Assembly: GCA_030429045.1 (NCBI GenBank)
Contig: JAUIEA010000003.1
Coordinates: forward strand, 17,855-81,854
DNA: 64,000 nucleotides
Direction of reading: 5' to 3'
Source of the DNA: Bacteroidia bacterium
Lineage (GTDB): Bacteria; Bacteroidota; Bacteroidia; Chitinophagales; Saprospiraceae
This document shows, piece by piece, positions 50,732-60,655 of this stretch (position 1 is the first letter of the stretch; each line of letters begins with the position of its first letter). Below the pieces are notes generated by a model. That model ran no database searches, was not told the DNA's origin, and saw nothing but the letters and a program-made list of their open reading frames with translations. The position numbers and the translations under genes are program-made.

Positions 50732-50782
50732 AGTGTTCGTCGGGAATGGAGCACGAGGGCTCATCTCGGTATGGCATTGAAG

Positions 50783-50818
50783 AAAACGGGTGTCCACCGG
50801 TCGGTGGACACCCGTTTT
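50783..50818 (-). terminator. Terminator after the M16 peptidase gene
   Basis: AAAACGGGTGTCCACCG and CGGTGGACACCCGTTTT form a perfect 17-bp inverted repeat, 21 bp past the stop codon of the peptidase gene; the T-run follows on the minus strand. Confidence 0.9.
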
Positions 50819-50838
50819 ATGAATCATTGACTCCCGGA

Positions 50839-53574
50839 TCAGGGCTTGTCTGTCTTGGCCTTGACCTTGGCGAAATCGCCCGCTTTGATGATGGTGATCT
50901 TGGCCGGATCAATGTTGCGCTTCATCGCGGCATTGATCTCCTCCACCTTCATATTCATGACCTTTTCTTCAAGGGCTTTATCAAAAGCCATGGTCCGATC
51001 CAGAAAGAGGTTGCTGTTCAGAGTTCCAGCCAACCGGTTGTCCTGTGTTCGAGTGACGGTCTGGCTTTGGAGCCAGCCATTTTTCGCAGCTTCCAGCTCC
51101 TCTGCCGTAAATCCTTCGGTAATGACCTTCTGGATCTCCTCCTTGAAGGCTGCCTCCAGCTTTTCGGCATTTTCAGGGGCATAGATCGCATAAGCACCCC
51201 ATGAAGCGGCTTTATCCAGTGATCCGGCATTGAAGAAGGAACCGACACCATAGCTCAGTCCTTCCTTCTGACGGATACGCGTGGCCAGGCGGCTGTTCAG
51301 GAAACCACCACCGAGCATAAAGTTACCCATGGTCACCGCTGCGTAATCGGCGCTTTCATCGTTCATTTCGATGGGCAGGGATGCAATGAAAAAGGCATTG
51401 GCCTTGTCCGGTGTCTCAAAATTGAGATTATCGGGCTTGGGTTCCTGGAAGGGGCGTTCGATCCGGACATACTTTTGAGGGGCCTTCCAATCACCAAAGA
51501 GGTTATTCAGCTGTTGGGTCAAGGATGCCTGGTCAAAATCACCAACGACACTCACTGTAGCATTGGATGTACTGATAAAGTCCTTGTAAAAAGAAACGAT
51601 CTCATCCCGGCTGACATTCTTATAGTCCGCCAGCTCTTCATCCAGGGTGCCGATATAGTATGGGTGACCCTTTTCAAACTGTTGGTTGTGGCGCTGGATG
51701 GCACGAATGGCAATGGCCTGTGGCTCGGAGCGGTTCTGCTCCATGGCGGCCAGGTTCTGCTCGATCAGCTTGTCCAGTTCTTCCTGCGGGAACACCGGGT
51801 CGCGCAGGATATCCCGTACCAGTGTGAGCACCTCGTTGAGATTCTCCTTCTTGGTGGTGATACTCACATTTGCGCCCGTGGAAGAACCGTTGATCCGTAC
51901 GGTAGCCTTCAATTTATCAAAGGCCTGCTTGATCTCCTCCCGGTTCATTTTGGAGGTTCCGGTGTTGAGCAGGTCTATGGCATATTCACCGATCTTACCC
52001 TTGTTCATCAGGGTCTCCTCGGTTCCATAACGCAAGGTCATGGACAGATTGACCGATTCACCACGTGTCTTTTTGGGCAGGAGGGCAATCTCCATTCCGT
52101 TCCTGGCTTCGGTGATCACGGTGCGTGCATCAATATTGTCCGGTGACGGATCAAATGCCTCTCCTTCAGAAATGGTCTCCGTGCCTTTATAATCCTTTAC
52201 CAAAGCAGCAACATCCGGGGTAGCCGGGATCTCAGCCCGCTGCGGTTCAGCCGTGGGAATAAAGATGCCCACCGTGCGGTTGTCCGGCTTCAGATAGTTT
52301 TCAGCAACCTTCAAAACCTGATCTGCAGTCACCTGCTTGATCCGGTCACGGTGAATGAACATCAGGCGCCAATCGCCCATGCCGATCCATTCACTGAGCT
52401 GCAAACAGATCCGCTCGGAGGAGTTGAATGACAATTCGATATTCTTCAGCAACTCGTTTTTGGCCTGCTCCACTTCGGCTTCAGTAGGTGGATTGCTCAC
52501 CACGGCGTCCAGCGTGGACAGCATGGTCTTCTTCGCTTCTTCCAGATCTTTTTCCTTGGGTACTTCAGCAAAGAACATCATCAATCCCGGATCATGCAGC
52601 TGGAAGGACCAACCAAAAGACTGGCTCGCCTTCTTGCCGTCGACCATGGCCTTGTACAGGCGGCCGGAAGGATTGGAGGCCAGTACGCTAGTCAGAACCT
52701 CTATCGCAGCAAAGTCGGAATGAGGACCCGGAGCAGCGTGGTAGGCACATCCCAGAAACTGGACATCACCGACCCGACGGAGGGTCACAAAACGCTCTCC
52801 ATCCTGAACGGGGTCAAGCGTATAGATATCCGGCAAGACCCGCTCCGGCTTTGGAATGGGTGCAAAATATTCATTGACCAGTGCCAGCGTCTTTTCCGGA
52901 TCAAACTTACCGGCGACGGTCAATACGGCATTGTCCGGCTGGTAATATTTTTTGTAGAACGCCTGGAGGCGTTCGATGGGGACATTCTCAATATCGGCAC
53001 GGCAACCGATCGTCGACTTGCCATAGTTGTGCCACAGGTATGCAGTGGATACGATCCGTTCCATCAGAACACTGAACGGACTGTTTTCACCGGACTCAAA
53101 TTCATTCCGGACCACTGTCATCTCGCTATCCAGATCCTTTTTGGCAATGAAGGAATTGGTCATGCGATCTGCCTCCAATTCCAATGCCCACTTGAGGTTT
53201 TCCTCCGTCGCATTGAACGTTTCGTAATAATTGGTCCGATCCAGCCAGGTGGTGCCATTCGGACGGGCGCCGTGCTCGGTCAATTCCTGGGGAATATTCG
53301 GATGCTTTGGCGTGCCTTTGAACACCATGTGTTCCAGGAGGTGAGCCATTCCCGTTTCTCCGTAGTTCTCGTGACGTGATCCCACCAGATAGGTGATGTT
53401 CACCGTGATCGTTTGCTTGGATTGATCTGGAAACAAAAGGACACGCAGCCCGTTTTCCAGTCGATATTCTGTGATCCCCTCCACGGAGGTCACCTTGATC
53501 GGATCTGCAGCAGTCGCAACTGCCTGCACTCCTAACATCATTGTCAACATCAGGATCAAATTTTTCATCATCAT
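50839..53574 (-). CDS. M16-family zinc metallopeptidase (two-domain, exported)
   Basis: 911 residues. Signal peptide MKNLILMLTMMLGVQAVATA. The first M16 domain has the inverted zinc motif HLLEH (about residue 82) in GMAHLLEHMVFKGT, and the third ligand in ALELEADRMTNS. The second M16 half (about 480-900) lacks the HxxEH motif and is the structural half. Periplasmic peptide degradation as in pitrilysin-like proteases. Three consecutive ATGs (53574, 53571, 53568) begin it. Its downstream neighbour ahcY lies in the same direction but a strong terminator separates them. Confidence 0.94.
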   Translation of the reverse strand: MMMKNLILMLTMMLGVQAVATAADPIKVTSVEGITEYRLENGLRVLLFPDQSKQTITVNITYLVGSRHENYGETGMAHLLEHMVFKGTPKHPNIPQELTEHGARPNGTTWLDRTNYYETFNATEENLKWALELEADRMTNSFIAKKDLDSEMTVVRNEFESGENSPFSVLMERIVSTAYLWHNYGKSTIGCRADIENVPIERLQAFYKKYYQPDNAVLTVAGKFDPEKTLALVNEYFAPIPKPERVLPDIYTLDPVQDGERFVTLRRVGDVQFLGCAYHAAPGPHSDFAAIEVLTSVLASNPSGRLYKAMVDGKKASQSFGWSFQLHDPGLMMFFAEVPKEKDLEEAKKTMLSTLDAVVSNPPTEAEVEQAKNELLKNIELSFNSSERICLQLSEWIGMGDWRLMFIHRDRIKQVTADQVLKVAENYLKPDNRTVGIFIPTAEPQRAEIPATPDVAALVKDYKGTETISEGEAFDPSPDNIDARTVITEARNGMEIALLPKKTRGESVNLSMTLRYGTEETLMNKGKIGEYAIDLLNTGTSKMNREEIKQAFDKLKATVRINGSSTGANVSITTKKENLNEVLTLVRDILRDPVFPQEELDKLIEQNLAAMEQNRSEPQAIAIRAIQRHNQQFEKGHPYYIGTLDEELADYKNVSRDEIVSFYKDFISTSNATVSVVGDFDQASLTQQLNNLFGDWKAPQKYVRIERPFQEPKPDNLNFETPDKANAFFIASLPIEMNDESADYAAVTMGNFMLGGGFLNSRLATRIRQKEGLSYGVGSFFNAGSLDKAASWGAYAIYAPENAEKLEAAFKEEIQKVITEGFTAEELEAAKNGWLQSQTVTRTQDNRLAGTLNSNLFLDRTMAFDKALEEKVMNMKVEEINAAMKRNIDPAKITIIKAGDFAKVKAKTDKP

Positions 53575-53729
53575 ACTATGGATTTAAGTTGGAGAAGCCA
53601 ATTCAACTGAAAAGATACGATGTTCATTATCCTCCGCCTACGGAATGATCTGAATCTTGGACGAATGAACTGTTAAACCGGACGAACGCAAATACTTTTG
53701 TCGGCTGACCGACGCTAACCCTATTCAAA

Positions 53730-53765
53730 CGCCCCGACAGGCCACTTGTTCATGGGCCTTTCGGG
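53730..53765 (-). terminator. Possible terminator after the peroxiredoxin gene
   Basis: CCCGA-c-AGGCC and GGCCT-tt-CGGG form an interrupted stem about 25-60 bp downstream of the peroxiredoxin stop on the minus strand; the T-run (GCGTTTG) is short. Confidence 0.4.
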
Positions 53766-53789
53766 ACGGGTGAACAGCGAGGGCGTTCT

Positions 53790-54434
53790 CTAGTTCTCGA
53801 CGATCCTGGTGGCGAGGTATTCCGATACCCCACGATGGGTGGCCTTCATTCCATCCATTCCTTTTTTCCAGTTGGCGGGACATACTTCACCGACCTCTTC
53901 AAAATACTGGAGGGCATCCACCATCCGAAGTGCCTCATCCACGTTGCGGCCAAGCGGCAGATCATTTACGATCTGGTGGCGAACGATTCCCTGCCTGTCG
54001 ATCAGGAACAAACCACGGAAGGCGATCATTTCTCACTCGCATTGCATCTGGTCATCCTCATCGATAAACCACTGGCCTGCCAGCACATCATAATTGAAAG
54101 AAATGCTCTTGTTGGTATCGGCTACCAATGGATAGGTGATCCCTTTGATCCCGCCCTGCTCCGGACTCATTTGCAACCATCCCCAGTGGGATTGTTCGGT
54201 ATCCGTGGAGACGGCGACAACTTCTACATTGCGATCCCGGAACTGCTGCAGTTTTTCCTGGAAGGCATGAAGTTCTGTCGGGCAAACAAAGGTGAAATCC
54301 TTGGGATAGAAGAACAGGAGTACATATTTCTCTCCTTTGAACTGAGACAAGCTGAAATCATTCACGATCTCCACTCCGTTCACGACTGCCGCCGCTTTAA
54401 AATCCGGGGCACTTTTTCCGACTAATACTGCCAT
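53790..54434 (-). pseudogene. Peroxiredoxin (2-Cys, AhpC/Prx1 type) interrupted by one in-frame TGA
   Basis: Two ORFs, 54033-54434 and 53790-54029, lie in the same frame and are separated by one TGA (54033-54035) and one codon. Joined they give a complete peroxiredoxin of about 213 residues: peroxidatic Cys in FTFVCPTELHAF (near 51), YDVLAGQWF, then FRGLFLIDRQGIVRHQIVND, LPLGRNVDEALRMVDALQYF and resolving Cys in EVCPANW. The stop falls at codon 134 in a loop (MQCE-stop-EMIAFRG) where family members I recall carry Gly; GGA to TGA is one base. It is a nonsense mutation, a sequencing error or readthrough. TGA is a normal stop elsewhere in the window. Start ATG 54434. Confidence 0.8.
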
Positions 54435-54557
54435 AACTACTTCTATTTTAAGAATGATCAATCAAAACATTGGACAGGCCCGCCGTAGTCAGCAAGCACA
54501 AGAAAGACCCAAGCCTTTCACTCTGGTGTTGGAAATGATTTAAACTGGAGAGCCGGA

Positions 54558-55454
54558 TCAGGCGCCTTCCAGGGCCGCTGCGCCACCCACGATCTCCGAG
54601 AGTTCCCGGGTGATCGATTCCTGACGCGCCTTGTTGTAGGAGATCCTCAATTCCTTGAGAAGCTCTTCCGCATTCTCTGTCGCCTTTTCCATCGCTGTCA
54701 TCCGTGCACCATGTTCGGATGCATGTGTATCCAGCAGGAATTTGTAAAACGACGTTTTCAAAATACTGGGTAAGAGGTGATCCAGCAGACCGTGCTTGTC
54801 TGGTTCGAACAGGTAGTCTGCCTTGGTCTTCTGTTTTACCACTGATGTTTTATCCTCGACGACAGGCAGGAAAGTTTGCAATTCAGGGAATTGCGTCGCT
54901 GCATTTTTAAAGCGGCCGTAGGCGACTTCGACGACATCGTAGGACTGATCAGAGAACTTGTCCATGATCTCCTGAGCCGCCTTTTCGACCTGCTCAAAGG
55001 TCAGATCCTGGAACATATTGGCATGGTCACTGATCACAGTGGCCTTCTTGTAGTGACGGCGGAAATAATCATTGCCTTTCTTCCCGATACAGATGATGGT
55101 CAGGTTACCAGCATTCAACACATCCTGATATTTCTCCTCGATCCTGGCGACTGCCACCTTGATGACATTGGTATTGAATGCGCCGCAAAGTCCCTTGCTG
55201 GATGTGACTACGACCATACAGGCTTTTTGTACGTCGCGAACCTGACCAAAAGAGGAGTTGATATCTCCATCCGCATTGGCCAGGATATTCACCATCATGG
55301 TATTCAGACGCTCCGCATAAGGGCGCATATCGACAATGGCCTGTTGAGCCCGGCGCAATTTTGCAGCCGAGACCATTTTCATCGCTTTGGTGATCTGTTG
55401 GGTCCCAATGACCGATTTGATCCGTTCGCGAACTTCCTTGAGATTTGCAGCCAT
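54558..55454 (-). CDS. atpG: F-type ATP synthase subunit gamma
   Basis: 298 residues from the ATG at 55454. The central rotor shaft. N-terminal helix NLKEVRERIKSVIGTQQITKAMKMV and C-terminal helix RMTAMEKATENAEELLKELR with SYNKARQESITRELSEIVGG are the conserved coiled coil inside alpha3beta3. Downstream end of the atpB-E-F-H-A-G cluster. Longer than the E. coli protein by about ten residues, as usual in Bacteroidota. The track start (55466) is TTG-like and unnecessary. Confidence 0.97.
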   Translation of the reverse strand: MAANLKEVRERIKSVIGTQQITKAMKMVSAAKLRRAQQAIVDMRPYAERLNTMMVNILANADGDINSSFGQVRDVQKACMVVVTSSKGLCGAFNTNVIKVAVARIEEKYQDVLNAGNLTIICIGKKGNDYFRRHYKKATVISDHANMFQDLTFEQVEKAAQEIMDKFSDQSYDVVEVAYGRFKNAATQFPELQTFLPVVEDKTSVVKQKTKADYLFEPDKHGLLDHLLPSILKTSFYKFLLDTHASEHGARMTAMEKATENAEELLKELRISYNKARQESITRELSEIVGGAAALEGA

Positions 55455-55485
55455 AATCCGGGGCAATAATTCCTAAAAACAATAA

Positions 55486-57087
55486 TTACTTGTACGACGC
55501 TGACAGGTCAGCGGCCAGTTTCTCGAGGACCTGAAGATCATCTGCCTCCAGCTTTCCCTTACGGAAATTCTCCAGGATACCACTGTGCTTCTGCTCCATG
55601 GTATTGAGGACATTCTCCTCGAACTCCTTCACCTTATTGACAGGTACGTGACGTAAGAGACCCTTACTTCCCAGGTAAATGATGGCGACCTGCTTCTCGA
55701 CAGATACCGGTGAATACTGGGGTTGCTTCAGGATCTCCACGTTGCGCTGTCCTTTGTCCAGGACAGACTGGGTGGCAGCGTCGAGGTCTGAACCGAACTT
55801 GGCAAACGCTTCCAATTCGCGGAATTGCGCCTGGTCCAGCTTCAGCGTACCAGCTACCTTTTTCATGGATTTGATCTGGGCGTTACCTCCCACACGGGAT
55901 ACAGAGATACCCACGTTGATCGCCGGGCGAATACCTGCATTAAAGAGGTTTGATTCCAGGAAGATCTGACCGTCGGTAATCGAAATCACGTTGGTCGGGA
56001 TATAGGCAGATACGTCACCCGCCTGCGTTTCGATGATCGGCAGAGCGGTCAGGGAACCACCACCTTTTACCAGGGGCTCGCCGTTGGCGTCCTTGGCGTT
56101 TTTCAATGAATCCGGCAAGTCGTTCATATTGCGAGCGATCTCATCGTTGCCGATGATCTTGGCCGCGCGCTCGAGCAAACGGCTGTGCAGGTAGAATACA
56201 TCACCCGGATAGGCTTCACGTCCCGGTGGACGACGCAGCAGGAGGGAGACCTCACGGTAAGCGACCGCCTGCTTGGACAGATCATCATAGATGATGAGTG
56301 CCGGGCGGCCGGTATCCCGGTAGAACTCACCAATGGCAGCACCTGCAAACGGTGCGTAGAACACCAATGGTGCCGGATCCGCAGCGCTGGCAGCAACGAT
56401 GGTGGTATAGGCCATCGCGCCATTTTCTTCAAGTGTCTTCGCCACCTGGGCCACCGTAGATGCCTTCTGGCCAGAGGCCACATAGATGCAATAAACCGGC
56501 TCGCCCCGATCGTAGAATTCTTTCTGGTTGATGATGGTATCGATGGCGATCGCCGTTTTACCCGTCTGGCGGTCACCGATGATCAACTCACGCTGGCCAC
56601 GGCCCACAGGAATCATCGCATCGATGGCTTTGATCCCCGTCTGCAATGGCTCAGATACCGGCTGGCGATAGATGACACCAGGTGCCTTCCGCTCCAGCGG
56701 CATGGTATACTTTGTGCCTCCGATCGGTCCTTTTCCATCAATGGGCATACCCAGTGGATTGACCACACGGCCGACATACTCTTCACCGACATCAATAGAA
56801 GCGATCTTTTTGGTCCGGCGGACGGTACTACCTTCCTTGATCCCAGCACTGGAACCCATCAATACCACACCCACGTTGTCTTCCTCAAGGTTCAGTACAA
56901 TGGCTTGTACTCCGGATTCAAATTCGACCAGTTCACCAGCCTGAACACCAGTCAAGCCGTAAACGCGGGCAATACCGTCACCCACCTGGAGTACGGAGCC
57001 CACTTCTTCCAGTTCGGTCGCTGTTGCAAATCCGGACAGTTGCTGCTTGAGGATCGCGGATATTTCATCGGGTTTTACATCCACCAT
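55486..57087 (-). CDS. atpA: F-type ATP synthase subunit alpha
   Basis: 533 residues. Non-catalytic nucleotide-binding subunit. Walker [32 protein letters not shown] and the arginine-finger area match. Slightly longer than E. coli AtpA (513), with the extra residues in surface loops ([18 protein letters not shown]), a feature common in Bacteroidota. 31 bp before atpG, 40 bp after atpH. Confidence 0.98.
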   Translation of the reverse strand: MVDVKPDEISAILKQQLSGFATATELEEVGSVLQVGDGIARVYGLTGVQAGELVEFESGVQAIVLNLEEDNVGVVLMGSSAGIKEGSTVRRTKKIASIDVGEEYVGRVVNPLGMPIDGKGPIGGTKYTMPLERKAPGVIYRQPVSEPLQTGIKAIDAMIPVGRGQRELIIGDRQTGKTAIAIDTIINQKEFYDRGEPVYCIYVASGQKASTVAQVAKTLEENGAMAYTTIVAASAADPAPLVFYAPFAGAAIGEFYRDTGRPALIIYDDLSKQAVAYREVSLLLRRPPGREAYPGDVFYLHSRLLERAAKIIGNDEIARNMNDLPDSLKNAKDANGEPLVKGGGSLTALPIIETQAGDVSAYIPTNVISITDGQIFLESNLFNAGIRPAINVGISVSRVGGNAQIKSMKKVAGTLKLDQAQFRELEAFAKFGSDLDAATQSVLDKGQRNVEILKQPQYSPVSVEKQVAIIYLGSKGLLRHVPVNKVKEFEENVLNTMEQKHSGILENFRKGKLEADDLQVLEKLAADLSASYK

Positions 57088-57127
57088 GATCGTAGATTTT
57101 GTTTGAGGCGTTGAAGTTGAAAAATGC

Positions 57128-57679
57128 TTAAAGCGTCACTTTTGTGTTAATCTCTTTGCGAAGCAGGTCCAATTTGCGGGCCACGCTTGCATCGTATCGT
57201 TTGTCTTCCAGTTCGAGGATAAATCCGCCGATCAGTTCGGGATTGACAGAAGTATCCAGCTGAATCTCTCCGCTGGCCAATCCGCTTGCCCTCACCTGGT
57301 CTTTGATCTGGTTTTGAACCTGATCATCGAGGGGGATGGCAGAGATGACTTTCAAGGAAAGGATATTCTTCTTTTCGCGGTATTGTACAATGAAGGCTTC
57401 CGCGATCTCGGTCAGGTAGGGCTCCCGTCCTTTCTGGACACAGATGTGCAGGAAGGACATGGTGAGGGCATTGATCTTGTCCTTGAAGATGGCATCGAGG
57501 ATGCTGATCTTTTTGTCGGCATGGACGATGGGGCTCTTGAGGAGAAGGTAGAGTTCTCTGTTTTCAAGTGCTAATCCAAAGGTGTCCATATCGGCACGGA
57601 CAGCTTCAAGCTGACCCTTTTCTTCAGCAAGCTCAAGAAGGGATTTGGCAAATCTGGAAGCAATACGATTGACCGACAT
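57128..57679 (-). CDS. atpH: F-type ATP synthase subunit delta
   Basis: 183 residues. OSCP/delta stator subunit. The start [20 protein letters not shown] and the C-terminal [21 protein letters not shown]-like segment ([20 protein letters not shown]) are the conserved features. ATG 57679 lies 7 bp after the atpF stop. Confidence 0.95.
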   Translation of the reverse strand: MSVNRIASRFAKSLLELAEEKGQLEAVRADMDTFGLALENRELYLLLKSPIVHADKKISILDAIFKDKINALTMSFLHICVQKGREPYLTEIAEAFIVQYREKKNILSLKVISAIPLDDQVQNQIKDQVRASGLASGEIQLDTSVNPELIGGFILELEDKRYDASVARKLDLLRKEINTKVTL

Positions 57680-57686
57680 AGGATTT

Positions 57687-58208
57687 CTAGTTCAGTTTGA
57701 GGTCATCCACAAGGCCTTTCACAAAGGCCTCTTGATCAGGTTGTCCTTTCAATTCTTTCCGGATCACCTTCTCGGCGATATCCAGTGCCATCAAACCGGC
57801 CTGTGTCTTCAGGTCCTGAATGGCGGCATTTTTTTGTTTTTCGATCTCCTGGGTAGCGGAGGTCATCACCCGCTGGGCTTCTTCCTTCGCCTTGTTCTTC
57901 GCTTCTTTGACGATAGAGTCGCGTGCCTCTTTTGCTTCTCGCAGGATGGCAGAACGCTCTTCACGGGCCTGGGCGAGCAACTTCTCGTTCTCGGCGTGCA
58001 GGTCCTGGATCTCTTCACGCGCCTTTTCGGCTGAAGCCAGGGCATTGGCGATATTGGTCTCACGCTTCTTCAGGGCTTCCGCGATGGCCGGAAAGGCAGA
58101 GCGACCCAGCACAAACCATACCGTCAGGAAAATGATAGCGGTCCAGAAAAGCAACCCGTAGTCGGGTTTGATGACGCTGAATTCAAGGGCAAACAGAAGC
58201 GAAATCAT
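57687..58208 (-). CDS. atpF: F-type ATP synthase subunit b
   Basis: 173 residues. A single N-terminal membrane helix (LLFWTAIIFLTVWFVLG) and a long charged helix forming the peripheral stalk dimer (EKAREEIQDLHAENEKLLAQ). ATG 58208. Only one b-type gene is present, so the stator should be a homodimer. Confidence 0.95.
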   Translation of the reverse strand: MISLLFALEFSVIKPDYGLLFWTAIIFLTVWFVLGRSAFPAIAEALKKRETNIANALASAEKAREEIQDLHAENEKLLAQAREERSAILREAKEARDSIVKEAKNKAKEEAQRVMTSATQEIEKQKNAAIQDLKTQAGLMALDIAEKVIRKELKGQPDQEAFVKGLVDDLKLN

Positions 58209-58289
58209 ATGCGATGAAATTGAAATGCGGTTGAAAAAGCGGGAAGCTAGAGGCCAATCGCACCCAGCGTCCCGCGGTTCTTGTGATGA

Positions 58290-58517
<228 letters not shown>

Positions 58518-59810
58518 TTAATGTGCTTCTTCGTGATGGTGTTCTTCCACTGCTGCTCCGATATACAGGGCAGACAGGAGGGCAAAGATGAAGGCCTGCA
58601 GAACTGCGACCAGCAATTCCAACAGGTTCATAAAGGCCACAAAAATGAAGGCAACCACCGCTCCGACACTTGCTCCCCCGACATTCTGCCCGACCTCACC
58701 AAAGATGAAGATCAAACTCACCAGCGACAGGATGATCGTATGGCCGGCGGTGATGTTGGCAAAAAGACGAATGAGCAGGGTGAATGGCTTGATAAACAGG
58801 CCAGCCAGCTCGATCGGAATAAACAATATCTTGATGGGTACAGGCACGTTGGGCATCCAGAAGATGTGCTGCCAATAATGCTTGTTACCACTGAAATTCA
58901 CAACGATAAATGTGATCAGCGCCAGGACAATGGTCACTGAAATATTCCCCATGACGTTTCCAGAACCGGGGAAGAATGGAATGAGTCCGAGCAGGTTGCA
59001 GATCAGGATGAAAAAGAACAAGCTCATGATGAGGCCCATATACTTTTCCCACTTCGGTCCGATACTCGGCTTGACCACCTCATCCCGCATGAATTCAAAG
59101 AAAGGCTCCATAAAGTTGGTCAGTCCGCGTGGGGCCTTGCCTTCATTGTTGGCATAGAAGCGTTTCATGCCGAAGAAGATGATGAAGAGCAGGATGGATG
59201 CCAGGAACATGGTGAACACATTCTTGGTAATACTGAAATCAATCCAGGATGACGCAGAGAAGATCTTGCTGGCGGCCTCCAGATTGTAGGTCTGCCCCTG
59301 GTAGCTGATACTCTTGTGTTCGGAGATCTTGCCAGCTTGGTCTTTGACCTCTTCCGTATGGACATAATGGGCATGGCCTTCATCGTCTGAATGCAAGACT
59401 TCCAGTTCGACTGCATCCCGGGTCGGGAAGTCGACGATCTTGCGCAGCACTCCGTGGTCCAGCACGTATCCGTGACTGGCCATGGTGCCATGATGAAAAA
59501 CGGAAGAAGAGAAAAAAGACAATCCCTGTCCTTCTTCATAGGTGATACAGGGTAAAGGGAGGGAGATGCTTCCCCAGATATGGAATTCATGGGCATCGCC
59601 GATATGGCCCATGACCAGTGGTGAGGGGTTGTATTTTTCTGCTGTGTGAGGGGCACCGTGATCGGCTTCACCGGTCTGGTGATCCGTGGTTTCCACATGA
59701 CCGGCCGGTTCTTGATCATGGCCGGAAGAGTCGTCCTCATGCTGGGCCAACACAAAGGTGGAGGCGAAACTGAGGAGGAGGATCAGGAGTTGACGTACGA
59801 AGCCCTTCAT
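58518..59810 (-). CDS. atpB: F-type ATP synthase subunit a with His-rich exported N-terminal extension
   Basis: 430 residues, far longer than E. coli subunit a (271). A signal peptide (MKGFVRQLLILLLSFASTFV) is followed by a periplasmic extension of about 190 residues rich in His, Asp and Glu. The core follows with FMEPFFEFMRDEVVKPSIG and the essential Arg in LLIRLFANITAGHTIIL. The C-terminus ends EEHHHEEAH. Extended forms with signal peptides are known in Bacteroidota. ATG 59810 replaces the TTG of the track. A -7 box lies about 48 bp upstream. First gene of the cluster. Confidence 0.96.
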   Translation of the reverse strand: MKGFVRQLLILLLSFASTFVLAQHEDDSSGHDQEPAGHVETTDHQTGEADHGAPHTAEKYNPSPLVMGHIGDAHEFHIWGSISLPLPCITYEEGQGLSFFSSSVFHHGTMASHGYVLDHGVLRKIVDFPTRDAVELEVLHSDDEGHAHYVHTEEVKDQAGKISEHKSISYQGQTYNLEAASKIFSASSWIDFSITKNVFTMFLASILLFIIFFGMKRFYANNEGKAPRGLTNFMEPFFEFMRDEVVKPSIGPKWEKYMGLIMSLFFFILICNLLGLIPFFPGSGNVMGNISVTIVLALITFIVVNFSGNKHYWQHIFWMPNVPVPIKILFIPIELAGLFIKPFTLLIRLFANITAGHTIILSLVSLIFIFGEVGQNVGGASVGAVVAFIFVAFMNLLELLVAVLQAFIFALLSALYIGAAVEEHHHEEAH

Positions 59811-59857
59811 TTGCAGCTTGTTTCGAAATTGAGGAGGGCGCCTCCCCAAAACCGGTG

Positions 59858-59865
59858 CAAAGGTA
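59858..59865 (-). promoter_or_regulatory. -7 box of the atp operon
   Basis: Minus-strand TACCTTTG, exact TAnnTTTG, 48 bp upstream of the atpB ATG. No standard -33 element seen. Confidence 0.6.
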
Positions 59866-60074
59866 GGTAAAGCCCCTGTGTTTTGGAAGAGAAATTCAAC
59901 CTATTTTTCCAAGAGGGAAACCGAACAATACTTGGTAGCGTGAAAAAATCCGTTCAGGTTCAGTACAAAGTGACTGCACTATCAGTATTGACCAAATAAA
60001 ATACCGGAAACACGGAAATAGATCCCAAAAGAGTTCTAGTGGCATCCCGCTGTCCAAATAGAGGATAAGTCATG

Positions 60075-60632
60075 TCACTCCTCCAGTGCCCGGTCGGCCA
60101 GGTCCATCCCCTTTTGCCATTGGGACCGTTTCTGATATTGATAGACGAAATTAAACGCCACACCACCGATCGCACCAAAGATCAAATGATCCGTCATGTC
60201 GGGGGTCCAGGTCCAGTCCAGCTGTGGCATATGCACAATAACCCAAAAGACGGGAAGACCGAACAAATACCAGGGATGGAACCACCCCGGTTTTCCGTTG
60301 GTCACGAGTTTGTCCCGGATCACCCTGCATTGTTCTTCATAAGGCAGTTGACCGATCTCATCCCATTCTCCGACCTTGTTTGTTCGGGTTCGCCGGCAGT
60401 AGTAAGCATAGGCGGCTGCCACCCAGCCCGAACATCCTGCTACGTATGCGCCCCACTTCATGTCATCTGCCCAATAGGCGAATCCGAAGATCAAGGCAGA
60501 CAACAGCAACAAGGTGATATCCAAGTTGCGATGATTCACCAACTCATGGCGCTGTTCCTGCCACCAGGCCAGCCAGGCCAGCTTGTTGGTATCCACATTT
60601 GTCGTCGGGTGTAAATGGGCTGGATGAAGCAT
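60075..60632 (-). CDS. Membrane protein of unknown family upstream of the atp operon
   Basis: 185 residues with four hydrophobic segments: TLLLLSALIFGFAYWAD, YVAGCSGWVAAAYAYYC, YLFGLPVFWVIVHMP and HLIFGAIGGVAFNFVYQY. Charged N- and C-termini (WWQEQRHELVNHRN, RSQWQKGMDLADRALEE) are probably cytosolic. ATG 60632; a -7-like TATCTTTC lies at 60648-60655 on the minus strand. It is not AtpI or AtpZ, which often occupy this place; I do not recognise a family. About 265 bp separates it from atpB, so it is probably a separate unit. Confidence 0.72.
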   Translation of the reverse strand: MLHPAHLHPTTNVDTNKLAWLAWWQEQRHELVNHRNLDITLLLLSALIFGFAYWADDMKWGAYVAGCSGWVAAAYAYYCRRTRTNKVGEWDEIGQLPYEEQCRVIRDKLVTNGKPGWFHPWYLFGLPVFWVIVHMPQLDWTWTPDMTDHLIFGAIGGVAFNFVYQYQKRSQWQKGMDLADRALEE

Positions 60633-60655
60633 GGCAAATCGTTTCCTGAAAGATA

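Noticed and set aside
50671-50760. SAH or SAM riboswitch upstream of ahcY
   Set aside because: The leader after the -7 box is only about 45-50 nt and I could not fold the conserved riboswitch elements.
53790-54434. Selenocysteine at the peroxiredoxin TGA
   Set aside because: The TGA is not at a redox position, both redox Cys are present as Cys, and I saw no selA/selB/selC gene in the window. A nonsense change of a Gly codon is simpler.
59960-60178. Minus-strand ORF between atpB and the upstream membrane protein
   Set aside because: Overlaps the 3' end of the membrane protein gene in another frame; too short and without features to count as AtpI/AtpZ.
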